Assembly (NCBI GenBank): GCA_937890595.1
Contig: CALADM010000036.1
Location: forward strand, 34,386 to 98,385
DNA: 64,000 nucleotides
Direction of reading: 5' to 3'
From: CAJMNU01 sp905214855
Lineage (GTDB): Bacteria; Bacillota; Clostridia; Lachnospirales; Lachnospiraceae
The notes under the pieces were generated by a model, which worked only from the letters and a program-made list of their open reading frames with translations, made no database searches and had not been told where the DNA came from. The translations under genes were made by a program, and so were the position numbers. This document shows, piece after piece, positions 1 to 6,595 of the stretch; position 1 is the first letter of the stretch, and every line of letters starts with the position of its first letter.

Positions 1-1
1 C

Positions 2-844
2 ACTGCAAGCCTGAAGGCAGCCGTTACTCATCCAGATGTCAAGATCCTGAACTGTTCTGTAAACACCTCATACAAATCCATCCGTACCTATTACGGGCGT
101 ATGTACGAGGCAAAATTCCTGATCGGGGCTGCTGCTGCTTCCATTTCCCAATCTAATAAAATAGGATATATTGCAGACTATCCTATTTATGGAATGATGG
201 CAAATATCAACGCTTTTGCACTTGGTGCACAAATGATCAATCCTAACGTAAAAATCTATCTGGAATGGTCTACCTTAAAAAACCATGACAGTCATCATGC
301 ATTAGAGCAAAATGGTATCACCTTCATTTCTGGTCAGGATATGATTACCCCTGTAGAAACCTCCAGACAATTTGGACTCTACAAGAGAGAAGATGATTCC
401 AATATACATCTTGCAACTCCAATATGGCACTGGGGAAAATATTATGAACGGATCTTACGCAGTGTTATGGAAGGTTCTTGGAACAGTACAGAACGATCCA
501 ATGGCGATCAGGCATTGAACTACTGGTGGGGAATGTCTGCCGATGTCATCGACCTGATCTATTCCCACACGATACCAGAAGGAACCAGACGTTTGATCGA
601 ACTACTCAAAAATGCGATCCGTTCCGGAGAATTTCAGCCTTTTGCAGGTATTCTTCGATCACAGAGTACCTCTATCACTACAAAAGAAGATGATGTACTG
701 ACACCAGAACAGATCGTCACCATGGACTGGCTTGCCGAAAATGTGATCGGCAGCATACCTGCCATTGAAGATTTGAATGATGAGGCACAACAGGTTGTAA
801 AAATCCATGGTATTTATAAAGAAAAAAATCAATCGGAGGTATAA
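2..844 (+). CDS. BMP-family (PnrA-like) substrate-binding protein, 5' end outside window
   Basis: The reading frame is open from the first bases, so the gene starts upstream of the window; about 280 C-terminal residues are visible. The stretch GRMYEAKFLIGAAAA followed by IGYIADYPIYGMMANINAFALG matches the central part of the basic membrane protein (BMP/PnrA) family, periplasmic-type binding proteins that usually deliver nucleosides to an ABC transporter. The signal peptide and lipobox would lie upstream and cannot be seen. The C-terminal half is longer than the plain BMP domain, ending in a charged region. The stop overlaps the ribosome binding region of the next gene, so the two are probably cotranscribed. 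Substrate is inferred from family only. Confidence 0.75.
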   Translation, partial: TASLKAAVTHPDVKILNCSVNTSYKSIRTYYGRMYEAKFLIGAAAASISQSNKIGYIADYPIYGMMANINAFALGAQMINPNVKIYLEWSTLKNHDSHHALEQNGITFISGQDMITPVETSRQFGLYKREDDSNIHLATPIWHWGKYYERILRSVMEGSWNSTERSNGDQALNYWWGMSADVIDLIYSHTIPEGTRRLIELLKNAIRSGEFQPFAGILRSQSTSITTKEDDVLTPEQIVTMDWLAENVIGSIPAIEDLNDEAQQVVKIHGIYKEKNQSEV

Positions 845-845
845 T

Positions 846-1508
846 ATGCGGATTCTTGTTATTGCAGATGAGGAATCAAAATCTCTCTGGGATTATTATG
901 AACCATCTAAACTGAAAGATATTGATCTTATCATCTCCTGTGGAGACCTATCCCCGCATTATCTCTCCTTTCTTGTCACCATGGGAAAAGCCCCCCTTCT
1001 CTATGTTCATGGCAATCATGATGTTCGCTATGAAAGAACTCCTCCAAGTGGCTGCACTTGTATTGATGGTCAAATTTACGAATACAAAGGAGTTCGCATT
1101 CTAGGTTTGGGAGGAAGTATGCGCTATAAGCCTGGTCCTTTCCAATATACAGAAAAAGAAATGAAAAAAAGAATACAAAAACTTTGGTTTCCTCTGCTCC
1201 GCAACAAAGGTTTCGATATCTTGGTCACTCATGCACCAGCATTTCAGTTCCATGATGGAGAGGATCTCCCCCACACCGGTTTTGCGTGTTTTATTGATCT
1301 AATCGAAAAATATAAACCTGCTTATTTTGTTCATGGACATAATCACTTGAATTATGGAGGACGTGCTGTGCGTATCACGCCTTTCAATGAATCTACAATG
1401 GTAGTAAATGCCTTTCAATCTTATATTATTGAATTTGATCCACAAGAACATAAAAGCATGTCAGCTGCAACGGTTTCCAAGACAGCAAAATCAAATCTCT
1501 CGTCCTGA
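846..1508 (+). CDS. Calcineurin-like metallophosphoesterase
   Basis: A 220-residue protein with the metallophosphoesterase motifs in order: IADEES at the N terminus, SCGDLSPHYL, GNHD, a THAP-like VTHAPAF and FVHGHNHLNYGG near the C terminus. These bind two metal ions in phosphodiesterases and phosphatases of this fold. The first motif, normally D-x-H, reads D-E-E here, so one metal ligand differs from the classical set. I chose the ATG at 846 because a strong CGGAGGT lies just before it at 834-840; an in-frame GTG 39 bases upstream has no such signal and overlaps the preceding gene. It starts 1 base after the BMP-protein stop, so the two form an operon. Substrate unknown. Confidence 0.8.
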   Translation: MRILVIADEESKSLWDYYEPSKLKDIDLIISCGDLSPHYLSFLVTMGKAPLLYVHGNHDVRYERTPPSGCTCIDGQIYEYKGVRILGLGGSMRYKPGPFQYTEKEMKKRIQKLWFPLLRNKGFDILVTHAPAFQFHDGEDLPHTGFACFIDLIEKYKPAYFVHGHNHLNYGGRAVRITPFNESTMVVNAFQSYIIEFDPQEHKSMSAATVSKTAKSNLSS

Positions 1509-1573
1509 TCATACTGATACTTGCAAGACGCCTCTGATATCAAAAGAGAAAACTTAAATAAAAACATTCAAAA

Positions 1574-1615
1574 GAGGAAGGGAAACACATCAAGGTCTTC
1601 CCTCCCTCTTCTTTT
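1574..1615 (+). terminator. Rho-independent terminator after the phosphoesterase gene
   Basis: Arms 1574-1584 (GAGGAAGGGAA) and 1598-1608 (TTCCCTCCCTC) pair except for one A-C mismatch. They are followed by TTCTTTT. It lies 66 bases after the stop codon and closes the BMP-phosphoesterase unit. Confidence 0.7.
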
Positions 1616-1671
1616 CATCTTTATACCTTCTCTATTCTGTTTTCTTACCCTATTTATCTAAGTAGTCGACT

Positions 1672-3138
1672 TTACAATGAGATCACCTGTGTTGCTGCCC
1701 TATCCCGAAACATATGATCATGTTCCACAAAAATCATTGTGGGACAAAACTCACAGATCAAATTTTCAATCTGCATTCTGGAATAAATATCTATGAAATT
1801 GAGTGGTTCATCCCACACATACAGATGAGCTTTCTCACACAGGCTTTTTGCAAGCATCACTTTCTTTTTCTGTCCTTCCGAAAATTCCTCCATACATTTT
1901 TCAAACTGTATACGGTCAAAATCCAATTTTCGAAGCATTGCCTTAAATAAAGTTTCATCCAATTGATATTCTTTTATAAAGTCAGTTAAATCTCCTTTTA
2001 AAAAAGAGGTATCCTGTGGAACATACGAAATAACAAGTCCTGAGCCTGTTCTTATTGTACCTCTGTGTGTTATTGGCTCTCCCACTATCAGTTTTAACAG
2101 GCTGCTCTTCCCACTTCCATTCTTTCCATCCAATGCCACTCTCTCTCCTTTCTGTACCGTAAAAGAAAGAGGCTGACATACTGTTTTTTCATCATATTGA
2201 ATCTGCAATTCCTGACAAGTCACCAAAACATCCTTGTGATAAGGCAAAGAACGGATCTGTAATTCTTCTGCTGTTTCCAGATTTTTCAAAAGTCCTGTCT
2301 TTTCCTGAATCGCTTTCTGCTGCCTTGCCTCGATCACCTTAGCCCGTTTCATCATCTTAGCCGATTTATGCCCAACGAATCCTCTATCTGCTACCTTGTT
2401 TCCAATTTTTGACGATTCAATCTGATCTGACCAATTTGAAGTTCTTCTTATGCCTTGCTGTAAGCGTTCAATCTCATATTTTAATTGCTTATTCCTTGCA
2501 AGTTCAAACTCCTGCTGACGTTCAAAATTTAGCATCCATGAGGAAAAATTCCCACTCTGTACCTGTATATCACTGCGATTCAAAGATAAGATATGGTCTA
2601 CACACTCATCCAAAAAATATCGATCATGGGATACTAAAATAAAACCTTTTTTTCGTTTCAAATAGGAAGCTACGATCTCTCTTGCTTTCCTATCCAAATG
2701 ATTTGTCGGCTCATCAATCAGCAGGAAATGTCCTTCATTTAAAAACAGGGCAGCAAGAAGTACTTTTGTCTGTTCGCCATTAGACAAGGTATCAAATGGT
2801 CTCCACAATACTTCTGATTCCACATCCAGATAAGATAATTCCCGTATCATCTGCCACTCCTGTGCATCCGAACAAACATTCCATAAAATCTCCTCTGTGA
2901 TCAGGGTTTTGTCTTCTATTGGATATGGAAAATAATCAAATTGGACAGAACTCGTTATCTTTCCTCTATATTCATATTTTCCGAGCAGAAGATTTAACAA
3001 TGTGGTTTTTCCTCTTCCGTTTCTCCCCACAAAACCAAGTTTCCAATCTGTATCAATCTGAATATTCACATCTTCAAAGATAGGATCATAACTGCTAGGA
3101 TAGGAAAATGTAAGGTTTTCAATCTTGATCATTGCCAT
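1672..3138 (-). CDS. ABC-F ATPase, Lsa-like ribosomal protection protein
   Basis: A 488-residue protein with two ABC domains and no membrane segments, as in the ABC-F family. Domain 1 has Walker A GRNGRGKT (38-45), signature LSNGEQ (118-123) and Walker B LLIDEPTNHLD (139-149). Domain 2 has Walker A GKNGSGKS (338-345), an FSEGQKKK signature and YVWDEPLNFID. The charged linker between the domains, about residues 200-290, is the part that reaches into the ribosomal exit site and sets drug specificity. Length and sequence resemble the Lsa/Vga group, which protects against lincosamides, streptogramins A and pleuromutilins; the exact drug range cannot be read from the sequence. AAAAGGAG precedes the ATG. 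A 500-base leader with attenuator features lies upstream, as is known for several antibiotic-resistance ABC-F genes. Confidence 0.85.
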   Translation of the reverse strand: MAMIKIENLTFSYPSSYDPIFEDVNIQIDTDWKLGFVGRNGRGKTTLLNLLLGKYEYRGKITSSVQFDYFPYPIEDKTLITEEILWNVCSDAQEWQMIRELSYLDVESEVLWRPFDTLSNGEQTKVLLAALFLNEGHFLLIDEPTNHLDRKAREIVASYLKRKKGFILVSHDRYFLDECVDHILSLNRSDIQVQSGNFSSWMLNFERQQEFELARNKQLKYEIERLQQGIRRTSNWSDQIESSKIGNKVADRGFVGHKSAKMMKRAKVIEARQQKAIQEKTGLLKNLETAEELQIRSLPYHKDVLVTCQELQIQYDEKTVCQPLSFTVQKGERVALDGKNGSGKSSLLKLIVGEPITHRGTIRTGSGLVISYVPQDTSFLKGDLTDFIKEYQLDETLFKAMLRKLDFDRIQFEKCMEEFSEGQKKKVMLAKSLCEKAHLYVWDEPLNFIDIYSRMQIENLICEFCPTMIFVEHDHMFRDRAATQVISL

Positions 3139-3328
3139 ATTTTTTTCTCCTTTTCAATCATCCATCACGTCAAGTTCTCACAATCCTTGTACCCTAAGCA
3201 TATCATTTATATGTTTTGTATTTGCTTTTGTATTTTTTATCTTTTTTCTTTTTCTGCACCAGTTTTTATAAGCTTCAATTTCTTTTTCTGCTCTCAGAGA
3301 AATCTCAAACAGCACTTCTTTGAAGAAA

Positions 3329-3365
3329 CAAAGAAAAGCTACAAGAAAATCACTTCTTGCAGCTT
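3329..3365 (-). terminator. Terminator hairpin in the ABC-F leader (candidate attenuator)
   Basis: On the minus strand AAGCTGCAAGAA (3365-3354) pairs with TTCTTGTAGCTT (3347-3336) through a 6-base loop, with one G-U pair, and is followed by a T-rich run (TTCTTTG). It sits about 190 bases upstream of the ABC-F start and downstream of the predicted promoter, so transcription must pass it to reach the gene. Confidence 0.65.
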
Positions 3366-3504
3366 CACATATTATAAGGTAAAACACCATTCTTTCAAAT
3401 GGATATCTTATCACAATATAATAGACGGCACAGATGGATCATTTTCCTGCAAAGGGCGCAATAATACTGTAAAAACTTGTACTATCGCATCATTTTCACT
3501 TTAT

Positions 3505-3513
3505 CTGCAAGAA
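3505..3513 (-). promoter_or_regulatory. Candidate antiterminator segment in the ABC-F leader
   Basis: The minus strand reads TTCTTGCAG here. This is fully complementary to CTGCAAGAA in the 5' arm of the downstream terminator (3354-3365), so the two segments could pair and prevent the terminator from forming. The segment lies 15 bases after the stop of a five-codon leader frame. The pairing is seen in the sequence; the role is inferred. Confidence 0.5.
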
Positions 3514-3528
3514 AATTTCAACATCTTT

Positions 3529-3546
3529 TCATCTCTTTTTCTTCAT
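3529..3546 (-). CDS. Five-codon leader peptide MKKKR upstream of the ABC-F gene
   Basis: An ATG at 3546 is preceded by AAAGG at 8 bases and opens a frame of five codons, M-K-K-K-R, then TGA. Very short leader frames like this are known upstream of drug-inducible ABC-F and erm genes, where ribosome stalling or slowing changes the fold of the leader. Its position just ahead of the antiterminator segment fits that arrangement. Translation is not proven; so short a frame could arise by chance. Confidence 0.4.
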   Translation of the reverse strand: MKKKR

Positions 3547-3557
3547 TAAAAATACCT

Positions 3558-3632
3558 TTAAATTACTGGTACACAAGGGATAAACAATTCCGTATCAAAA
3601 AAATCCAACCTATCTACTGCCTTTTGTACCAT
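3558..3632 (-). CDS. Possible 24-residue leader frame near the ABC-F promoter
   Basis: This minus-strand frame (MVQKAVDRLDFFDTELF..., ending at TAA) begins only a few bases after the expected transcription start, with GAGG three bases before the ATG. The signal is weak, and it would be nearly leaderless. It could be a second uORF of the attenuator or a chance frame. Confidence 0.25.
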   Translation of the reverse strand: MVQKAVDRLDFFDTELFIPCVPVI

Positions 3633-3638
3633 ATCCTC

Positions 3639-3667
3639 AGAATAACATCTTCTTTCTGACAAGTCAA
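3639..3667 (-). promoter_or_regulatory. Sigma-A promoter for the ABC-F gene
   Basis: On the minus strand a -35 box TTGACT (3667-3662) and an extended -10 TGT-TATTCT (hexamer 3644-3639) are separated by 17 bases. This is the best promoter in the gap upstream of the ABC-F gene and gives a leader of about 490 bases. Confidence 0.65.
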
Positions 3668-3738
3668 GCCATTATTTTCTTGATTCTTCCACAGCTAACG
3701 CAAACGGGACGAGACATTAGATAAGATTAAACTTATGA

Positions 3739-4587
3739 TCATTTCCCTCTCCAAACATATGATGACACTTTTTTAAGTTCCTCATCTGGATTTAATCCGT
3801 ATGCCTCAATGCACCTTCTCAGATAGGTTTCATCTACCTGAGTTATCTTATTTTCCTCATAATACTCTGATTCAAATCTTTCTGGATTCTGTCCATATTT
3901 TTCATCATATTCCTGATATTTGACCAGTGTATCGTGGCTATTTAAAATCTCAATACATTTGTCATGAACATAAATCCCAAGTAAAACAGCATCCTCAAAC
4001 TTCTCCTCCAATGACCACGGATTTTCATCCCAATCTGTAACTGCAATCATCAGATTCAGATATGGGAATGCCTGTAAATTGAGAAACCACTCCTCACAAA
4101 ACTCCTCTATTGTTGGATATTTTCCAGTAATCGCATTACACCCAATTGTTCCGTCCACATGAATCCATCCATATCCCTTTGGGTAATGGTTTTTCATGAT
4201 AAGCCAATTGTTAAAATTGAGGGAAGGGATAAAAGTTTTATCTTTTGGAATCTCTCCCATACCAAATATATACTCAAAAAAGTTGTCTGTTCGACGGATA
4301 ATCTCAAATGCCTGTATCTCAGTAACCGAATGCCCCCTCATTCGATAATAGGGTCTTCGTGTATAAGTAAGAGATCTTAAAGTCTGTTCCTCTAAATTTG
4401 CAATTTTGATTTCATATATAGCATATTTATCAAAATCCTCTTTTGCAAGAAAATATGTACCATCTCCCAAATCTACCGTTTCTGGTAACCGCTCCAACAA
4501 AGAGTAAGAATAGTTAGAAGCAAAATAAGCATTTCCATATTCATCTTTATAATATCCATTTTCGCATAAATAATCAAAAATATTCAT
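3739..4587 (-). CDS. Hypothetical protein, 282 residues, divergent from an XRE regulator
   Basis: I do not recognise this family. The protein is soluble-looking, acidic and rich in Tyr, Phe and Trp, with no signal peptide, membrane segment or familiar nucleotide-binding motif. It begins MNIFDYLCENGYYKDEYGN and has an aromatic central part with NNWLIMKNHYPKGYGWIHVDG. I chose the ATG at 4587 because GGGGAGGCAG lies directly before it; the ATG 15 bases upstream would put that Shine-Dalgarno inside the coding region. It is transcribed divergently from the XRE-type regulator at 4786, and a small inverted repeat lies between the two promoters, so the regulator may control it. Confidence 0.7.
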   Translation of the reverse strand: MNIFDYLCENGYYKDEYGNAYFASNYSYSLLERLPETVDLGDGTYFLAKEDFDKYAIYEIKIANLEEQTLRSLTYTRRPYYRMRGHSVTEIQAFEIIRRTDNFFEYIFGMGEIPKDKTFIPSLNFNNWLIMKNHYPKGYGWIHVDGTIGCNAITGKYPTIEEFCEEWFLNLQAFPYLNLMIAVTDWDENPWSLEEKFEDAVLLGIYVHDKCIEILNSHDTLVKYQEYDEKYGQNPERFESEYYEENKITQVDETYLRRCIEAYGLNPDEELKKVSSYVWRGK

Positions 4588-4654
4588 TTTCTGCCTCCCC
4601 ATTTTTTCAAAATCCTAAGATTTTCAAATTTCGATATTAACAATTTGATCTCTT

Positions 4655-4683
4655 ATTCTATTCATTTTTTATTGATTTTTCAA
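4655..4683 (-). promoter_or_regulatory. Promoter of the 282-residue hypothetical gene
   Basis: Minus strand TTGAAA (4683-4678), 17-base spacer, TAGAAT (4660-4655), about 70 bases upstream of the start codon. It is back to back with the XRE promoter. Confidence 0.55.
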
Positions 4684-4711
4684 TTATTTCCCCATATTTT
4701 TACATCTTTTA

Positions 4712-4724
4712 TTAACCTAGTTAA
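4712..4724. promoter_or_regulatory. Candidate operator TTAAC-CTA-GTTAA
   Basis: A perfect 5-3-5 inverted repeat lies between the two divergent promoters, 6 bases upstream of the -35 box for the XRE gene. Small dyads of this kind are typical binding sites for the XRE dimer. Assignment to this regulator is inference. Confidence 0.45.
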
Positions 4725-4730
4725 TTTTTC

Positions 4731-4759
4731 TTGCTTTTTTATGGATATTATGATACTAT
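4731..4759 (+). promoter_or_regulatory. Promoter of the XRE regulator gene
   Basis: TTGCTT (4731-4736), 17-base spacer, TACTAT (4754-4759), 26 bases before the start codon. Confidence 0.55.
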
Positions 4760-4785
4760 GTCTTCAACGAAAGGGTGGTGAACAA

Positions 4786-5184
4786 ATGACAACAACAATA
4801 GGTGAACGTATTTATGAAATTATTAAGACAAAACAGATCTCTAAAACAGATTTTGCCAATACATTAAATATTACTCAGGCATATGTTTCTAAAATGCTTC
4901 ATAAAAATTGTATTCCAAGCGAACGTCTGATCATGGATATTTGTGATAAATTTGATATTAATATAGAATGGCTGCGCAACGGACAGGGAGAAATGTGCAG
5001 ACAGCGCTCAAAAGAGGAAAACATTGCTTTTTTTATCGGCTCTGTTTTAAGAGACCCAGAAGATACCTTCAAAAAACGGTATTTATCCATTCTTGCATCA
5101 TTAGACGAAAATGAATGGGCAGCTCTTGAAAGCATATACAAACTGATCAAAAAAAAACATGAGCTAAATCTACAATCCTTATAA
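4786..5184 (+). CDS. XRE-family helix-turn-helix regulator
   Basis: A 132-residue protein. Residues 1-65 form an XRE/Cro-type HTH: IGERIYEIIKTKQ, ISKTDFANTLNITQAYVSKMLH (the helix-turn-helix proper), then IPSERLIMDICDKFDINIEWLRNGQGEM, the usual DNA-binding-domain end in Clostridia. The C-terminal tail ends in a helix, LASLDENEWAALESIYKLIKK. I chose the ATG at 4786 because GGGTGGTG precedes it and the HTH begins at once; the frame is open further upstream but that part overlaps the promoter. It likely represses itself and perhaps the divergent hypothetical gene through the dyad at 4712-4724. No integrase or phage gene is nearby. Confidence 0.85.
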   Translation: MTTTIGERIYEIIKTKQISKTDFANTLNITQAYVSKMLHKNCIPSERLIMDICDKFDINIEWLRNGQGEMCRQRSKEENIAFFIGSVLRDPEDTFKKRYLSILASLDENEWAALESIYKLIKKKHELNLQSL

Positions 5185-5212
5185 TCACACTGTCTTATAT
5201 ATAATTGAAACG

Positions 5213-5242
5213 AAAAAACTAGGAGAAATAATTCTCCTAGTT
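5213..5242 (-). terminator. Terminator after the 32-residue peptide gene
   Basis: AACTAGGAGAA (5217-5227), loop ATAA, TTCTCCTAGTT (5232-5242): a perfect 11-bp stem followed on the minus strand by a run of T. The stop codon of the small peptide lies inside the stem. Without a T tract on the plus strand it would stop plus-strand transcripts less well. Confidence 0.75.
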
Positions 5243-5335
5243 CAAAAATCCTGTCAGAAATGCATATATAATCTTCAAGACTTCTTCGCTTTCTATCGCC
5301 TTTATCAAACTGATAATCGCTTCTTTATACCCCAT
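5237..5335 (-). CDS. Small 32-residue helical peptide, convergent with the XRE gene
   Basis: The frame begins with ATG at 5335, preceded by AAGGGG at about 12 bases, and encodes 32 residues starting MGYKEAIISLIKAIESEEVL and ending IIYAFLTGFLN. Hydrophobic residues recur every three or four positions, as in an amphipathic helix. The end carries L-x-x-I-Y-x-x-L, also seen at the C terminus of the neighbouring XRE protein (LESIYKLI). The frame has its own terminator. A peptide that resembles the regulator's tail could be its partner or antagonist, but this is inference and the gene is not proven. Confidence 0.45.
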   Translation of the reverse strand: MGYKEAIISLIKAIESEEVLKIIYAFLTGFLN

Positions 5336-5523
5336 TTTCCATGCACCCCTTATACCTTTTTGTTTGAAACACCCCATATTTTCAAAAAAATCTTCAAAAA
5401 ACACTTCTTCGTTTGTTTTTTGTGGTTATTTATCATCTTTGGTATAATATGAATGGATTTTACAATATTTTTTGTTTTTGTCAATGTTCCAAAAAAATAG
5501 TCAGAAAATAATCCATTTACAGA

Positions 5524-6270
5524 TCATGGGCAAACATATCTCTCTTTTCCTTTTGTTTTCTTTCCATACTCAATTGCTTTTTGTGGACATCTACAGATAC
5601 ATGCCATGCAATGTGTACATTTATTGTCCCATTCTGGTTTATTTCCGTTCATATGAATATTATTTAAAGGGCAAACGGTCGTACAATACCCACATGACAC
5701 ACAGTTATCTGTTGCATAAAATGATTTTGCCTTAACACAAAGGGCATAAAATCCTCCATTTACCACTTCACTGCTCAAAATTCTGTCTTTCAGACCAATT
5801 TTTCGTTCGTCCAATGTTTTTCCGTTTAAAATCAATTCTGCTGTTCTCTGTATCCAAGGACCTGCCTGAAGTATAATCCTTTTTGCATCCTGCTTAGATG
5901 GGGCAGAAAACATCGCAATATAATTTTCCGGCATCAAAATCTCCGCACACCCCATATAACGCCATTTTTTCTTACTGCATAATTTCTTCAAATATGCCCC
6001 TGCATTTCCAATGGAATCTCCACAGGTAAGAACAAAATATGCTTTGGTATTTCCACAAAATTTCGATTTTAGAATCCATTCTTCCACTAAACGGGGCATT
6101 CTCCATGCATAGACTGGGGTTACAAATACCAATGGTTTTTTGGTTTCTATTTTTTTATTCACACGCACATGGATTCTCTCACTCAGAGAGACCACCTCAT
6201 CCCCTAGGATCTCTCCGATCATCTCTGCTGCATATTTACTGTTTCCGGTTCCTGAAAAATAGAAAATCAT
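5524..6270 (-). CDS. EFR1-family ferredoxin (flavodoxin-like domain plus two [4Fe-4S] clusters)
   Basis: A 248-residue protein. Residues 1-150 are a flavodoxin-like domain opening with MIFYFSGTGNSKYAAE, the phosphate-binding loop for FMN, then VTPVYAWRMPRLVEEWI. Residues 185-240 carry two four-cysteine clusters, CVSCGYCTTVCPLNNI and CTHCMACICRCPQKAI, each typical of a bacterial [4Fe-4S] ferredoxin. This order defines the EFR1 family, common in gut Clostridia; its electron partners are not well known and it acts in the cytoplasm. It is a single gene, with the peptide gene about 190 bases downstream. The ATG at 6270 is the only sensible start because the SGTGNS loop begins at residue 6. Confidence 0.85.
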   Translation of the reverse strand: MIFYFSGTGNSKYAAEMIGEILGDEVVSLSERIHVRVNKKIETKKPLVFVTPVYAWRMPRLVEEWILKSKFCGNTKAYFVLTCGDSIGNAGAYLKKLCSKKKWRYMGCAEILMPENYIAMFSAPSKQDAKRIILQAGPWIQRTAELILNGKTLDERKIGLKDRILSSEVVNGGFYALCVKAKSFYATDNCVSCGYCTTVCPLNNIHMNGNKPEWDNKCTHCMACICRCPQKAIEYGKKTKGKERYVCP

Positions 6271-6505
6271 GCTGTCTCATCCTCCATAGATATACAAATA
6301 CTTTTACCATGAATATCTGAAAATTTCTTTGTCATCCTACTGTTTTGACATGATTATGTTTCACACAAAACAATCTGTTTTTTCGGCATCTGCCTTTTCC
6401 AAAATACCAAATGGGATACTATATCAGGGGAGTCACGCTATCGGCAATCTCTGAAATATCTTATTCTTGGCATTGGATATGACTCTTTTCAATAAATATA
6501 ATGCC

Positions 6506-6535
6506 ATAATAAAAATATTATAATAAAAATATTAT
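6506..6535. repeat. AT-only direct repeat in the 6271-6595 gap
   Basis: ATAATAAAAATATTAT occurs at 6506-6521 and again at 6520-6535, overlapping by two bases. It lies downstream of the GH31 stop codon. The rest of the 325-base gap between the GH31 and EFR1 genes shows no gene, and I see no clear terminator. Confidence 0.5.
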
Positions 6536-6595
6536 AACAGAACATTCGATCAACTGCTATTTCTTTTTTACTTGACAGCATCATTTTACAGATTT

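Noticed and set aside
3178..3414. A 78-codon minus-strand frame in the ABC-F leader
   Set aside because: It spans the terminator hairpin, has no Shine-Dalgarno at its first codon and resembles no protein; it is best seen as leader RNA.
5395..5735. Plus-strand promoter-like TTGTGG-17-TATAAT (about 5421-5449) and an 87-codon frame after it
   Set aside because: The frame is antisense to the EFR1 gene and low in complexity. The promoter match is fair, so an antisense RNA is possible, but I found no structure to support it.
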